A stretch of DNA of 64,000 bases, from assembly GCF_030733205.1 (NCBI RefSeq), contig NZ_JASHJL010000024.1, forward strand, positions 19,172 to 83,171, in the 5' to 3' direction. Positions 1-8,788 of this stretch are shown here, piece by piece (the first letter of the stretch is position 1; each line of letters begins with the position of its first letter). The notes under the pieces are model-generated. The model worked only from the letters and a program-made list of their open reading frames with translations. It did no database searches and was not told the DNA's origin. The position numbers and the translations under genes were made by a program. Source of the stretch: Mameliella sp. MMSF_3455. GTDB lineage: Bacteria > Pseudomonadota > Alphaproteobacteria > Rhodobacterales > Rhodobacteraceae.

Positions 1-37
1 CGTGCGCATAGGGAAGATCGGGAAGTTCGAAAGACAT
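1..37 (-). CDS. sodB: Superoxide dismutase [Fe/Mn], N-terminal fragment
   Basis: Only the first twelve codons lie in the window; the gene runs off the left edge on the minus strand. They read MSFELPDLPYAH, the characteristic opening of bacterial Fe/Mn superoxide dismutases, which turn superoxide into hydrogen peroxide and oxygen in the cytoplasm. A good ribosome site (AAGGGG) precedes the ATG. The assignment rests on this short but distinctive start, so metal preference cannot be judged. Confidence 0.8.
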   Translation of the reverse strand, partial: MSFELPDLPYAH

Positions 38-130
38 GGTTCACCCCTTCGTGATGTGGCGGTTCATTGCCCCAATAGGTGTCCCCCTTCCCGCCGAAGG
101 TCAACCCTGCCTCGTCGCCCAAAGGTGACT

Positions 131-547
131 TCAAGGCGAAAGTTTTGTCGGCAAGCAATTCCCCGCCCTGTTGAAAAGTCTATCCTTGCCACGGGTTTGC
201 GCCGTCACGTTGACCCTTCCGCTGGCTTTGAGGAAGGTCGCGCGATAATCCAGCAGCACCCGGCGGTTTCCGGAAGAGCGCACCTCCAGCTCCCACGAGA
301 CGGTCACCCGTGAGCGGTTGTCCCTGACCAGCCGTCCCTCGACCGGAACGCCGTCGTTGAACACGAGGATCGAGGCGTCAGAGACGACCACCCGGTCGAT
401 CGCCCTGTCCAGCGCAATGAAGATCACCGGCTGGATCCACTGGCGTTCGGACGTGCCGTCGATGCGGCAATGATAAGCCGTCTTTTCCGCCGCTGCGCCT
501 CCGGAGAAGGCGGCCAGGACAAGAGCGGACAGGATGAGGCGGCGCAT
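131..547 (-). CDS. Small secreted protein of unknown function
   Basis: A 138-residue protein starting at MRRLILSALV. The first 20 or so residues form a typical signal peptide (charged start, hydrophobic core, AAA before EKTAYHC), so it is probably periplasmic. The mature part is basic and has two cysteines, one near each end (YHC and GNC), which could form a disulfide. I recognise no family. An upstream in-frame start would extend it by 18 residues but would put arginine-rich sequence before the signal peptide. It lies in the same direction as, and 72 bp beyond, the sarcosine oxidase operon. Confidence 0.6.
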   Translation of the reverse strand: MRRLILSALVLAAFSGGAAAEKTAYHCRIDGTSERQWIQPVIFIALDRAIDRVVVSDASILVFNDGVPVEGRLVRDNRSRVTVSWELEVRSSGNRRVLLDYRATFLKASGRVNVTAQTRGKDRLFNRAGNCLPTKLSP

Positions 548-619
548 GGCGGCTCCGTTTCGGGGGTGAGCCCTGCCACTATCGGCAGAGCCGTCCGCCA
601 AGGCAACCGCCCTGCCCGG

Positions 620-1192
620 TCACCCGGCGTGAAAGCCTACGAATGCGTCGGGATCGGCGGCGGCGCAGAGCAGTTTGAACATGTAGTCCGCAACCGAGCG
701 AAAGCAGAAGACCTGCGCCGTGGTATCGTCCACCAGCCAGACGCCCGCCGCCACCTGGGCGAACCGGGTGCGGCGCAACTCGCCCGCCGGCATGGCGTCA
801 CGGGCAAAGTCCACAGGCGCCAGCTTGGCCAGCACGTCGCGCAGCTGTGTGCCACGCAGCCGGAACATGGCCCGCATGTCAGAGACATTCTCGACCAAGG
901 CATGTTGCCCCTGCAGGGCCTCGGCCAATTGCGCGCGAGCGCGCGGTGCCTGCCGGTATGGCACCAGCACCAGCAGTTCATCCGGCGACATCCAGAGCAC
1001 CCCGCTTTCGCCCATGACCTGCGCACCGCGCACACCGGGCATGGGCAGCCCGGTCAGTTGTGTCACGGCCTCTTGCAGACGCTCGTCCGCCAGGTCGCCG
1101 CGCAGGGCGATCATGCCCTGCGGCCCCGCTTCGCGGACGTCCACCAGCCCCTCATACTGTGCGCCGCCGAGCGGCAGAACCGGGTCAGACAT
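620..1192 (-). CDS. soxG: Sarcosine oxidase gamma subunit
   Basis: A 190-residue protein matching the gamma chain of heterotetrameric sarcosine oxidase, which oxidatively demethylates sarcosine to glycine, passing the C1 unit to tetrahydrofolate. Gamma carries no cofactor; it is a structural subunit related in fold to the GcvT C1-transfer domain. The start at MSDPVLPLGG was chosen because it overlaps the end of soxA by 8 bp, as expected for translational coupling; longer in-frame starts would run deep into soxA. It is the last gene of soxB-orf-soxD-soxA-soxG. Confidence 0.9.
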   Translation of the reverse strand: MSDPVLPLGGAQYEGLVDVREAGPQGMIALRGDLADERLQEAVTQLTGLPMPGVRGAQVMGESGVLWMSPDELLVLVPYRQAPRARAQLAEALQGQHALVENVSDMRAMFRLRGTQLRDVLAKLAPVDFARDAMPAGELRRTRFAQVAAGVWLVDDTTAQVFCFRSVADYMFKLLCAAADPDAFVGFHAG

Positions 1193-4100
1193 TCTGCTTC
1201 TCTCCTTCGGGGTCAAAGAAAACGGGGCTGACGATCTTCGCCTCGACCACGGTTTCGCCATCGTCCCTGACGAAGGGAATGATCTCTCCCATACGGTCGG
1301 GGCCATTGTGGACAAGGCCCATCGCGATCCCCTTGCCCAGCGTCGGCGAATGGTAGGTCGAGGTCACCCGGCCCTGCGTGTTGCGCTGGCCGTTGGCGTT
1401 CCTGCCCGGTGCCGCGGCATAGGCGCCATCGGGCAGGACAGAGCCGTCGACGGTTTCCAGCCCCACCAGCTTCCAGCGGTTCGGATCGGCCATGTGGCTG
1501 CGCTCCTGCGCGCGTTTGCCGAGGTAATCTTCTTTCTTCTTCGAGATCGCCCAATGCAGGCCAAGGTCCTGCGGGATCACCGTGCCGTCGGTCTCATCCC
1601 CGATCATGATGAACCCCTTCTCGGCCCGCATGACGTGCAGCGCCTCGGTGCCATAAGGCGTGATGTTCCATTCCTGCCCGGCCTCGACGACACGATCCCA
1701 GAAGGCGCGGCCGAGGTTCGCGGGCACGGCGATCTCGTAGCTGAGTTCGCCCGAGAAGGAGATCCGGTAGACACGCACCGGGAACCCCGCCAGCGTGCCA
1801 TCTGCCCAGGCCATGAAGGGCAGCGTGTCCTTGCTGACATCCATGCCGCCCAGCTTTTCCAGCAGGTTGCGCGCATTTGGGCCGACCACGGCAAGCTGGG
1901 CGTATTGCTCGGTCACGTTGGCGGTATAGACCTTCCAGTCCCACCATTCGGTCTGCAGCCATTCCTCCATATGGGCATGGATGCGGTCGGCGCCGCCACT
2001 GGTGGTGTGGCAAAGGAAGGTCTCCTCGTCGATCCGCGCCACCACGCCGTCATCGGTCAGGAAACCGTTTTCCGTACACATCAACCCGTAGCGGCAGCGG
2101 CCCGGTTTCAGGGTGCTCATCATGTTGGTGTAGAGCATGTCGAGGAAGCGACCGGCATCCGGCCCCTTGACGATGATCTTGCCAAGGGTCGAGGCGTCCA
2201 GCAGGCCAAGGCTGTCGCGGGTGGCCAGCACCTCGCGGTGCACCGCCTGGTGCTTGTCCTCACCTTTTTGCGGATAGCAGTAGGGACGGCGCCAGTGTCC
2301 GACGGGTTCCCATGCGGCGCCGTGTTTCTCGTGCCAGTCGTGCATCGGCGTCTTGCGGATCGGCTGAAATATCTCGCCGCGCGCCTCACCGGCAATCGCC
2401 CCCATGCTGATCGGCGTATAGGGCGGGCGGAAGGTGGTGGTGCCCACCTGCGGGATCTCTTCACCCAGAGATGCAGCAAGGGTCGCCAAACCATTGATGC
2501 TACTGAGCTTCCCCTGATCCGTCGCCATGCCCAGGGTGGTATAGCGCTTGGTGTGCTCGACGCTCTCATAGCCCTCGCGGGCGGCCAGTTGCACGTCCGA
2601 GACCTTGACGTCGTTCTGGTAGTCCAGCCAGGACTTCATGCGCAAGTCGTCCCATGCGTTTTCCGGCATCAGCCAGACGGGACGCAGCGGCGCCTCCTCT
2701 GCGCTCTCGCCCTTGGGCGGGGCAAAGCGGCGGGGTTTTCGGCCGGCGGCCTTGCTGGCATTTTTCCCTGCCTTGTCAGCGCCTTCCAGAACATCCCTGA
2801 GGTGCATTTCGCCATTGGCACTGCCCGCCACGGTGACAAAGGGCCGACCGTCATGGCTGGTCGGTGCGCGCTCGGGATCGGGACGGAAAAAGGCGCGTTC
2901 CTCGTCCCAGGTCAGCTTGCCCCCACAATGGGACCAGAGGTGCACCACCGGCGACCAGCCGCCGGACATGGCAACGGCATCGCACTTGATTTCCGACAGC
3001 ATGGCGCCGCCACCCGCCATCGAGCAGACCGCCACGCCGGTGACACGTTTGCCGCCCTTGACCTTGGCGATGGCCCGGCCGGTTTCGACGCGGATGCCCA
3101 GGGCCCTGGCCTCTTCCATCAGCACACCGCCCCCCATCTGGCGCGCGTCGATCACCGCCGGCACCTGCACCCCCGCCTGCTTCAGGGCGATGGCGGTGCG
3201 ATAGGCATCGTCGTTGTTGGTGACGACGACGGTCTTCTTGCCTGCGGCGACGCCGAAATTCACCAGGTAGTCGCGCACCGCCGAGGCCAGCATGACCCCG
3301 GGAATGTCGTTGCCCGCAAAGCTGAGGGGCCGCTCGATGGCGCCGGTGGCGGTAATGATCTGTTTCGCGCGGACGCGCCACAGGCGGTGACGCGGGCCTT
3401 TCATGAAAGGGGCGTGATCTGTCAGACGCTCGTAGCCCAGCAGGTAACCGTGGTCATAGACGCCCGCCCCCATGCAACGGGTGCGCAGGGTGACATTTTC
3501 CATTCCATCAAGGGCTTCGACGGTTTTCTTTATCCAGTCCCCGGGGGTCATGCCGTCGATAGCCCCGCCATCGACCGGCGCACGGCCTCCCCAATGGGCC
3601 GTCTGCTCCATGACCAGCACCTTGGCGCCTGTGTCCGCCGCCGCCTTGGCCGCCTGAAGCCCCGCCACGCCGCCGCCGATCACCACCACGTCGACGAAGG
3701 CATGGAAGTGTTCGTAGGTGTCGGGGTCGCGGGTTTCCGGATCCGGCGCACGGCCCAACCCTGCCGACTGGCGGATGAAGGGTTCGTACAGATGCTTCCA
3801 GAAGGGCCGCGGGTGGATGAACATCTTGTAGTAGAAGCCCGCCGTCAGGAAACGGCCGAACAGCCCGTTCAGCGCGCCGATGTCGTAGTCGAGCGAGGGC
3901 CAGTGGTTCTGCGAGGTGGCCTGCAACCCGTTGAACAGTTCCGTCGTGGTGGCGCGCTGGTTGGGTTCGTGCGTGTTGTCCTGCCCGAGGTTCACCAGCG
4001 CGTTGGGTTCCTCGGCGCCCGAGGCGACGACACCGCGCGGGCGGTGATACTTAAAGCTGCGGCCCACCAGCACCTGGTCATTGGCCAAGAGCGCGGAGGC

Positions 4101-4205
4101 CAAGGTATCGCCCTCGTGGCCGCGGAAGGACTTGCCATTGAAGCTGAAACGAATGTCGCTGCTGCGATCGATCAGGCGGCCGCCTGTGGCGAGACGGGTG
4201 CTCAT
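1185..4205 (-). CDS. soxA: Sarcosine oxidase alpha subunit
   Basis: A 1006-residue protein, the usual size for the alpha subunit. In order it shows an N-terminal ferredoxin-like/molybdopterin-like domain (FSFNGKSFRGHEGDT, residues 20-34), a Rossmann dinucleotide-binding site (VVVIGGGVAG, about 173-182) for NAD+/FAD, and a C-terminal aminomethyltransferase (GcvT-like) half from about residue 600 that binds folate. The alpha chain forms the cavity in which the iminium intermediate from the SoxB site is processed with tetrahydrofolate. It lies 61 bp after soxD and overlaps soxG. Complete, no frameshift. Confidence 0.96.
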   Translation of the reverse strand: MSTRLATGGRLIDRSSDIRFSFNGKSFRGHEGDTLASALLANDQVLVGRSFKYHRPRGVVASGAEEPNALVNLGQDNTHEPNQRATTTELFNGLQATSQNHWPSLDYDIGALNGLFGRFLTAGFYYKMFIHPRPFWKHLYEPFIRQSAGLGRAPDPETRDPDTYEHFHAFVDVVVIGGGVAGLQAAKAAADTGAKVLVMEQTAHWGGRAPVDGGAIDGMTPGDWIKKTVEALDGMENVTLRTRCMGAGVYDHGYLLGYERLTDHAPFMKGPRHRLWRVRAKQIITATGAIERPLSFAGNDIPGVMLASAVRDYLVNFGVAAGKKTVVVTNNDDAYRTAIALKQAGVQVPAVIDARQMGGGVLMEEARALGIRVETGRAIAKVKGGKRVTGVAVCSMAGGGAMLSEIKCDAVAMSGGWSPVVHLWSHCGGKLTWDEERAFFRPDPERAPTSHDGRPFVTVAGSANGEMHLRDVLEGADKAGKNASKAAGRKPRRFAPPKGESAEEAPLRPVWLMPENAWDDLRMKSWLDYQNDVKVSDVQLAAREGYESVEHTKRYTTLGMATDQGKLSSINGLATLAASLGEEIPQVGTTTFRPPYTPISMGAIAGEARGEIFQPIRKTPMHDWHEKHGAAWEPVGHWRRPYCYPQKGEDKHQAVHREVLATRDSLGLLDASTLGKIIVKGPDAGRFLDMLYTNMMSTLKPGRCRYGLMCTENGFLTDDGVVARIDEETFLCHTTSGGADRIHAHMEEWLQTEWWDWKVYTANVTEQYAQLAVVGPNARNLLEKLGGMDVSKDTLPFMAWADGTLAGFPVRVYRISFSGELSYEIAVPANLGRAFWDRVVEAGQEWNITPYGTEALHVMRAEKGFIMIGDETDGTVIPQDLGLHWAISKKKEDYLGKRAQERSHMADPNRWKLVGLETVDGSVLPDGAYAAAPGRNANGQRNTQGRVTSTYHSPTLGKGIAMGLVHNGPDRMGEIIPFVRDDGETVVEAKIVSPVFFDPEGEKQNV

Positions 4206-4266
4206 GTCTCAGGCCTCCACACTGTATTGGCCGTTGGAAAGCGAGTATTTTCAGAGAGAAGAAACA

Positions 4267-4596
4267 TCAGGACAGTTCTCTCCACGTCCAGCCGGGGCGT
4301 TTGGAGGTGATCACGTCGAGGATCCTCTTCGGCGGTTCCGTGGTCTGGGCGGGATAGGCACCGAAGACCTCCAGGGTCATGGTGCAGCGCGCGGCGTGGA
4401 ACCACTTGCCGCAGCCGTTGACGTGCCGCCAGCGTTCGAAATGCACACCCTTGGGGTTTTGCCGCATGAAGAGGTAGGCCTCGAAGTCCTTGTCCGAGGA
4501 ACCGGGACCGTGCCGCGTCAGATGCGCCTCGCCGCCCGCGTGCAATTCGGTTTCATCGGCTTGGACGCCGCAATAGGGGCATTGGAAAGTTAGCAA
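4267..4596 (-). CDS. soxD: Sarcosine oxidase delta subunit
   Basis: A 109-residue zinc-binding delta chain. Zinc ligands expected for the family are visible: CPYC (Cys6 and Cys9) and the HVNGCGKWFH segment (His59, Cys63). The start codon is TTG, not ATG: it gives MLTFQCPYCG, aligned with the family start, and is preceded by AGAGGAGA at proper spacing. No nearby ATG gives a full-length protein. It precedes soxA and follows a small membrane ORF. Confidence 0.93.
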   Translation of the reverse strand: MLTFQCPYCGVQADETELHAGGEAHLTRHGPGSSDKDFEAYLFMRQNPKGVHFERWRHVNGCGKWFHAARCTMTLEVFGAYPAQTTEPPKRILDVITSKRPGWTWRELS

Positions 4597-4713
4597 TGTC
4601 CGGTCTCCTCTTGCAGCATAGAGTCGTTGCGGGATGTGATGCCTGAACAGGCAAAGGGGCCGAAGCGCAGACGCGCCTCGGCCCCCGGAAAAATTAGGGT
4701 CCTGATGGACGGA

Positions 4714-4956
4714 TCAGTTGTCGCCGCCCCCTTTCGGGTCGGCCGCGGGCGCTGCGCCATCTTCGCTTTGCACGGTGATGTTGAGATCTGCGCCGTCGTC
4801 ACCCGAGGCCGTTGGGACACCGCCCGAGAAGACGACATAACCCAGAAGGGCCACGACGACGACAAGGATGCCGACGATGAACGCCAGCGCGCTGTTCCCG
4901 CCCCGGTCACGGGTCGTGGTTGTGGTTGTCGTGTTATTATGCGTGGCGTCGGACAT
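4714..4956 (-). CDS. Small single-pass membrane protein within the sox operon
   Basis: An 80-residue protein between soxB and soxD on the same strand. It has a hydrophilic N-terminus with a run of seven threonines (residues 9-15), one strongly hydrophobic segment (ALAFIVGILVVVVALLGYVV, about 23-42) and an acidic, Gly/Pro-rich tail. A strong ribosome site (AAGGAGG) sits just before its ATG, which argues that it is really made. It resembles many short Rhodobacterales membrane proteins but I cannot name a family. Location suggests co-transcription with sarcosine oxidase; any functional link is inference. Confidence 0.65.
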   Translation of the reverse strand: MSDATHNNTTTTTTTRDRGGNSALAFIVGILVVVVALLGYVVFSGGVPTASGDDGADLNITVQSEDGAAPAADPKGGGDN

Positions 4957-5062
4957 GGCGAAGCCTCCTTGATTGTCATCTCGTTTCTACGATCTGACCA
5001 AAGAACGACCTGCCCCCCCACGGGGTTCCGCGCGGTTTCAGACATGATCGGTAGCACGCACA

Positions 5063-6307
5063 TCAATGCGCCACCCCTGCCGCCAAGGATTCGTCGATGA
5101 ATTTCCCCTCGCCGAAACGCCACATGGAGAACTCCTCGCAGAGCGGCGAGTGGCCCCTGGCCATCAGTTCCGCAAAACCCCAGCCCGAGCCGGGGATCGC
5201 CTTGAAGCCGCCCGTGCCCCAGCCGGCGTTGATGAAACAGCCCTCCAGCGGGGTCTTCGACAGGATTGGGGACCGGTCACCCGTCACATCCACGATCCCG
5301 CCCCATTGCCGCAGCATCTTCAGCCGCGAGACCATAGGGAAGGTTTCGATCAGGGCGCGCACGGTTTCCTCGATGTGGTGAAAGCTGCCACGCTGGGTAT
5401 AGGCGTTGTACCCGTCGGTGCCCCCGCCGATCACCATCTCTCCCTTGTCGGATTGGCTCATGTAGCCGTGCACGGTATTGGCCATGACGACGCAATCCAT
5501 GATCGGCTTGATCGGCTCTGACACCAGCGCCTGCAGCGGCACCGATTCCAGCGGCAGCCGGAACCCCGCCATGGCGGCAAGATCCCCGGAATGCCCGGCC
5601 ACGACGATGCCCAGTTTCTCACACGCGATGTCGCCCTTTGTGGTCTGCACGCCGGTCACGCGCCCGCCCTCCTGGCGCACGCCGATGACCTCGCATTTCT
5701 GGATGATGTCCATGCCCATCGCGGAACAGGCACGGGCATAGCCCCAGGCCACGGCGTCATGCCGCGCGGTTCCCGCCCGCTCCTGCCAGAGCGCGCCCAG
5801 CACGGGGTAGCGCGGTCCGTCGAGGTTGATGATCGGCACGATCTCCTTGACCTCGCGGGGCGTGATGAACCGCGTTTCGACACCCTGCAGCGCATTGGCA
5901 TGAGCGGTGCGCTGGTAGCCGCGCACCTCGTGCTCGGTCTGGGCCAGCATCATGACGCCGCGGGGGCTGAACATGACGTTGTAGTTCAGGTCCTGGCTGA
6001 GCGTCTCATAGAGCGCGCGCGCCTTTTCGTAGATCGCGGCAGAGGGATCCTGAAGGTAGTTCGATCGGATGATCGTGGTGTTGCGCCCGGTGTTGCCGCC
6101 GCCCAGCCAGCCCTTCTCGATCACCGCGACATTGGTGATGCCAAAGTTCTTGCCAAGGTAGTAGGCCGTTGCCAGACCGTGCCCGCCGGCGCCGACGATG
6201 ACCACGTCGTAGCGGCGCTTGGGCTGGGCGTTGCGCCAGGCGCGTTCCCAGTTCTTGTGGCCGGAAAGGGCTTCTCTGGCAATGGCAAAGGCAGAATAAC
6301 GTTTCAT
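5063..6307 (-). CDS. soxB: Sarcosine oxidase beta subunit
   Basis: A 414-residue flavoprotein, normal length for SoxB. The Rossmann motif DVVIVGAGGHGLATA is at residues 34-48. The segment GTARHDAVAWGY holds His183, matching the histidine that carries the covalent FMN in the family. Sarcosine is oxidised at the noncovalent FAD of this chain and electrons pass to FMN and oxygen. Start at MKRYSAFAIA; a longer in-frame start would add 27 residues of non-conserved sequence. It is the first gene of the operon; an inverted repeat lies 69-92 bp upstream of its start. Confidence 0.96.
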   Translation of the reverse strand: MKRYSAFAIAREALSGHKNWERAWRNAQPKRRYDVVIVGAGGHGLATAYYLGKNFGITNVAVIEKGWLGGGNTGRNTTIIRSNYLQDPSAAIYEKARALYETLSQDLNYNVMFSPRGVMMLAQTEHEVRGYQRTAHANALQGVETRFITPREVKEIVPIINLDGPRYPVLGALWQERAGTARHDAVAWGYARACSAMGMDIIQKCEVIGVRQEGGRVTGVQTTKGDIACEKLGIVVAGHSGDLAAMAGFRLPLESVPLQALVSEPIKPIMDCVVMANTVHGYMSQSDKGEMVIGGGTDGYNAYTQRGSFHHIEETVRALIETFPMVSRLKMLRQWGGIVDVTGDRSPILSKTPLEGCFINAGWGTGGFKAIPGSGWGFAELMARGHSPLCEEFSMWRFGEGKFIDESLAAGVAH

Positions 6308-6375
6308 GGGCTCGAATCCGGCAAGTCCGTTCAGCAGCATTTTACCGGAACGACATGGATTCAACGGATGTAACC

Positions 6376-6399
6376 GTCGCAATAGCATCCGATTGCGAC
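6376..6399. promoter_or_regulatory. Inverted repeat, candidate operator of the sox operon
   Basis: GTCGCAAT, an 8-bp spacer, then ATTGCGAC: perfect 8-bp arms, in the 169-bp gap between divergent soxB and ccmI. It lies 69-92 bp upstream of the soxB ATG and about the same distance from ccmI, a position suited to a dimeric regulator. The regulator is unknown. Confidence 0.5.
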
Positions 6400-6476
6400 A
6401 TGGCGCACCATCACGGGCTTTTGCCCTTTTTTCCGGCCCCGCAGCGTCTTAAGTGGGACAGTAGAAAGGGAGGCCG

Positions 6477-7712
6477 ATGACCGTATTCTGGATTGTGACC
6501 GCCGCCTTGGCCCTGCTTTGCGCCGGCGCCCTGAATCTGGCCCTCTTGCGCGGCCGGCGCGCCACGGGCCCGGCAGAGGCCTACGACCTCGAGGTCTACC
6601 GCGACCAGCTGAAAGAGATCGAGGCGGACGCGGCCCGCGGCAAGATCCCCGCCGAAGAAGCAGAACGCCTGCGGGTCGAGATCTCGCGCCGGCTCCTGGC
6701 AGCGGACGCCAAGATGCAGGCGCGCGGCGACCGGGCCGAGCAACCCCGAGCGCTGGGATTTGTCTTGGCGGCGGTCATCGCGCTGGTCGTTGTGGGCGGG
6801 GCCTTCGGTCTCTACGCCCAGATCGGCGCGGCGGGATATGGCGACGTGCCGCTCAAGGCGCGGCTGGCCCGGGCCGAGGAGGCGCTGAAAAGCCGCCCCT
6901 CGCAGGCCACGATGGAGGCGCGCATTCCCCCCCAGGCCGCGCCCGACGCCACACCGCAATACCTGGCGCTGGTCGAACGGCTGCGCCAGGCGGTAGAGGC
7001 GCGCCCGGACGACATCCAGGGCCATGTGCTGCTGACCCGCTCCGAAGCGGCGCTGGGGAATTTCTCGGCCGCCTACAAGGCGCAGAGCCAGATCATCCGG
7101 CTCAAGGGCGACGCGGTCACCGCCAAGGACTTTACCGATCTCGCGGACATGATGATCCTGGCCGCCGGCGGTTACGTCTCGCCCGAGGCGCAAGCCGTGC
7201 TGGAACAGGCCCTCTCGCGCGATCCCGACAATGGTGTGGCGCGCTATTACGGCGGGTTGATGATGGCCCAGGTGGGGCGCCCCGACGTCGGCTTCCGCAT
7301 GTGGAACAAGCTGCTGCGCGAAAGCAGCGCGCAGGACCCCTGGGTGCAGCCGATCAGTGACCAGATCGAGGACCTCGCCTTCATGGCCGGCGTCCAGAAC
7401 TTCCAGATGCCGCAGCTCGCCGCCGCCACGCCGCGCGGGCCCAGCGCCGCCGACATCGACGCCGCCCGGGACATGACACCGGAGGAACGCCAGCAGATGA
7501 TCCGCGGCATGGTGAGCCAGCTCTCCAGCCGCCTCGCCGAAGAGGGCGGCCCGGTCGAGGATTGGGCACGGTTGATCTCTTCGCTGGGTGTCATTGGGGA
7601 AACCGACCGCGCCGGGGCAATCTACACGGAGGCACAGACCGTCTTTGCCCAAAGCCCCGAAGCTCTCGAACTGTTGAAAAGAGCCGCAGAACGCGCCGGG
7701 GTCGCCGATTGA
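6477..7712 (+). CDS. ccmI: Cytochrome c-type biogenesis protein CcmI
   Basis: A 411-residue protein with the CcmI layout: a transmembrane helix at residues 3-24, a cytoplasmic loop with a coiled-coil/leucine-rich stretch (YDLEVYRDQLKEIEADAARG), a second helix at about 97-117, and a long periplasmic tail rich in TPR-like repeats. CcmI holds apocytochrome c at the periplasmic side of the membrane and delivers it to the CcmFH haem ligase. A ribosome site (AAAGGGAGG) precedes the ATG. The gene stands alone here; other ccm genes are not in the window. Confidence 0.92.
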   Translation: MTVFWIVTAALALLCAGALNLALLRGRRATGPAEAYDLEVYRDQLKEIEADAARGKIPAEEAERLRVEISRRLLAADAKMQARGDRAEQPRALGFVLAAVIALVVVGGAFGLYAQIGAAGYGDVPLKARLARAEEALKSRPSQATMEARIPPQAAPDATPQYLALVERLRQAVEARPDDIQGHVLLTRSEAALGNFSAAYKAQSQIIRLKGDAVTAKDFTDLADMMILAAGGYVSPEAQAVLEQALSRDPDNGVARYYGGLMMAQVGRPDVGFRMWNKLLRESSAQDPWVQPISDQIEDLAFMAGVQNFQMPQLAAATPRGPSAADIDAARDMTPEERQQMIRGMVSQLSSRLAEEGGPVEDWARLISSLGVIGETDRAGAIYTEAQTVFAQSPEALELLKRAAERAGVAD

Positions 7713-7742
7713 CCTCCCTATCTGCTCCCTGCGCGCCCCGGC

Positions 7743-7805
7743 CTTCTTTGGGCCTGAAGATACCTCCGGGGGAGTCGCGCCGCGCGCGACGGGGGCAGCG
7801 CCCCC
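7743..7805 (+). repeat. Dispersed two-hairpin repeat, copy A
   Basis: Starts with CTTCTTTGGGCC, then a CCTCCGGGGGAG core, a hairpin GTCGCGC-CGC-GCGCGAC, and a second hairpin GGGGGC-AGC-GCCCCC (7791-7805). It lies in the 187-bp gap between ccmI and ruvX. Three related copies are at 8707-8768, 42575-42640 and 56496-56557. It may act as a terminator or RNA-processing site for ccmI; no T tract follows. Confidence 0.7.
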
Positions 7806-7899
7806 TGCCCCGAACCGGAGGCCAGAGGCCGCAGGCGAGACAACCTGCGCGCCGCAAGGCGCTCAACCGGGTTGCCGTCATCCACGGAGTGCCGCACCG

Positions 7900-8400
7900 A
7901 TGATCCACGACACCATCGACACATTCACCGCCGACCTGCCGCCAATGGTGGCCCTGGCCGGGCTGGACCTGGGGACACGGACCATCGGGGTCGCGGTCAG
8001 CGACAGTTTCCGCTCGGTCGCGACCCCTCTGGAAACCATCAAGCGCAAGAAATTCGGCGTCGACGCGGCGGCACTGGTCAAGATCCTGCGGGCGCGCAAC
8101 ATCGGCGGCGTAGTGCTGGGCCTGCCGCGCAACATGGATGGCAGCGAGGGACCGCGTTGCCAATCGACCCGCGCCTTCGCCCGCAACTTCGCCGGCCTCT
8201 GGAAAGGTCCGATCACCTTCTGGGACGAACGCCTGTCGACCGTGGCGGCGGAAAAGGCCCTGCTGGAGGCGGATACGACACGAAAACGTCGCTCCGAGGT
8301 CATCGACCACGTCGCCGCCGCCTATATCCTGCAAGGAGCACTGGACCGGATGCGGTACCTGAACCCACAGCCGGGTGCGGCGGACGCACCCGACGACTAG
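7900..8400 (+). CDS. ruvX: Holliday junction resolvase RuvX (YqgF)
   Basis: A 166-residue RNase H-fold protein of the YqgF/RuvX family. Visible motifs are LDLGTRTIGVAVSD (residues 21-34, the first catalytic Asp), LGLPRNMDGSEG, and FWDERLSTVAAEKAL (second acidic site), with a final conserved D in the VIDHVAAAYIL helix. Family members act in pre-16S rRNA 5'-end maturation and have been assigned Holliday-junction nuclease activity. The start at MIHDTIDTF agrees with related proteins having about 15 residues before the first strand. The DUF1289 gene follows 16 bp downstream. Confidence 0.92.
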   Translation: MIHDTIDTFTADLPPMVALAGLDLGTRTIGVAVSDSFRSVATPLETIKRKKFGVDAAALVKILRARNIGGVVLGLPRNMDGSEGPRCQSTRAFARNFAGLWKGPITFWDERLSTVAAEKALLEADTTRKRRSEVIDHVAAAYILQGALDRMRYLNPQPGAADAPDD

Positions 8401-8416
8401 GCCGGAGCACGTGGGC

Positions 8417-8653
8417 ATGAAAGACGATATCTGGTCCCGCAACGAGGTCCAAAGCCCCTGCATCAAGGTCTGCGTGATCCATCCGCAGGAAAGGCTTTGC
8501 ACCGGCTGCCTGCGCACCACACGCGAAATCTCGATGTGGTCCAGCATGAGCCAGGACGAGCGCCGCGAGGTTCTCGAGGACCTTCCCGATCGCGCCGGAC
8601 GCCTCCGCAAGCGGCGCGGCGGGCGTGCGGCGCGGATCAAATCCCGGGACTGA
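8417..8653 (+). CDS. DUF1289 family small protein
   Basis: A 78-residue protein with the DUF1289 pattern SPCIKVCVIHPQERLCTGC: two pairs of cysteines (C-x3-C and C-x2-C) that look metal-binding, followed by a TTREISMW helix typical of the family. The basic C-terminus (RKRRGGRAARIK) is unusual only in strength. Function unknown. It begins 16 bp after ruvX and probably shares its transcript. A second protein in this window (45685-46572) carries the same domain fused to a larger region. Confidence 0.85.
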   Translation: MKDDIWSRNEVQSPCIKVCVIHPQERLCTGCLRTTREISMWSSMSQDERREVLEDLPDRAGRLRKRRGGRAARIKSRD

Positions 8654-8706
8654 GCGCCAGCGCAATTGGGCAGCCGCTTCGTCGGCGGCCAGTTTCGGGC
8701 ATGGGA

Positions 8707-8768
8707 GGGGGCGCTGCCCCCATCTCCCTTCGGTCGATCCCCCCGGAGTATTTTTGCAGAGAAGAAGC
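8707..8768 (-). repeat. Dispersed two-hairpin repeat, copy B
   Basis: Reading the minus strand: CTTCTTC, an AATACTCCGGGGGGA core, a weakly paired middle, then GGGGGC-AGC-GCCCCC (8707-8721). It separates the convergent DUF1289 and PhyH-like genes. It has the same module order as copy A, in the opposite orientation. Confidence 0.7.
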
Positions 8769-8788
8769 CCGGGGGCCTGGCGTGGAAC

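Noticed and set aside
720..4310. A 1196-codon plus-strand ORF opposite soxA and soxG
   Set aside because: It lies antisense to the well-supported sox genes, is full of Arg/Pro/His and has no domain. Long antisense frames are common in GC-rich DNA.
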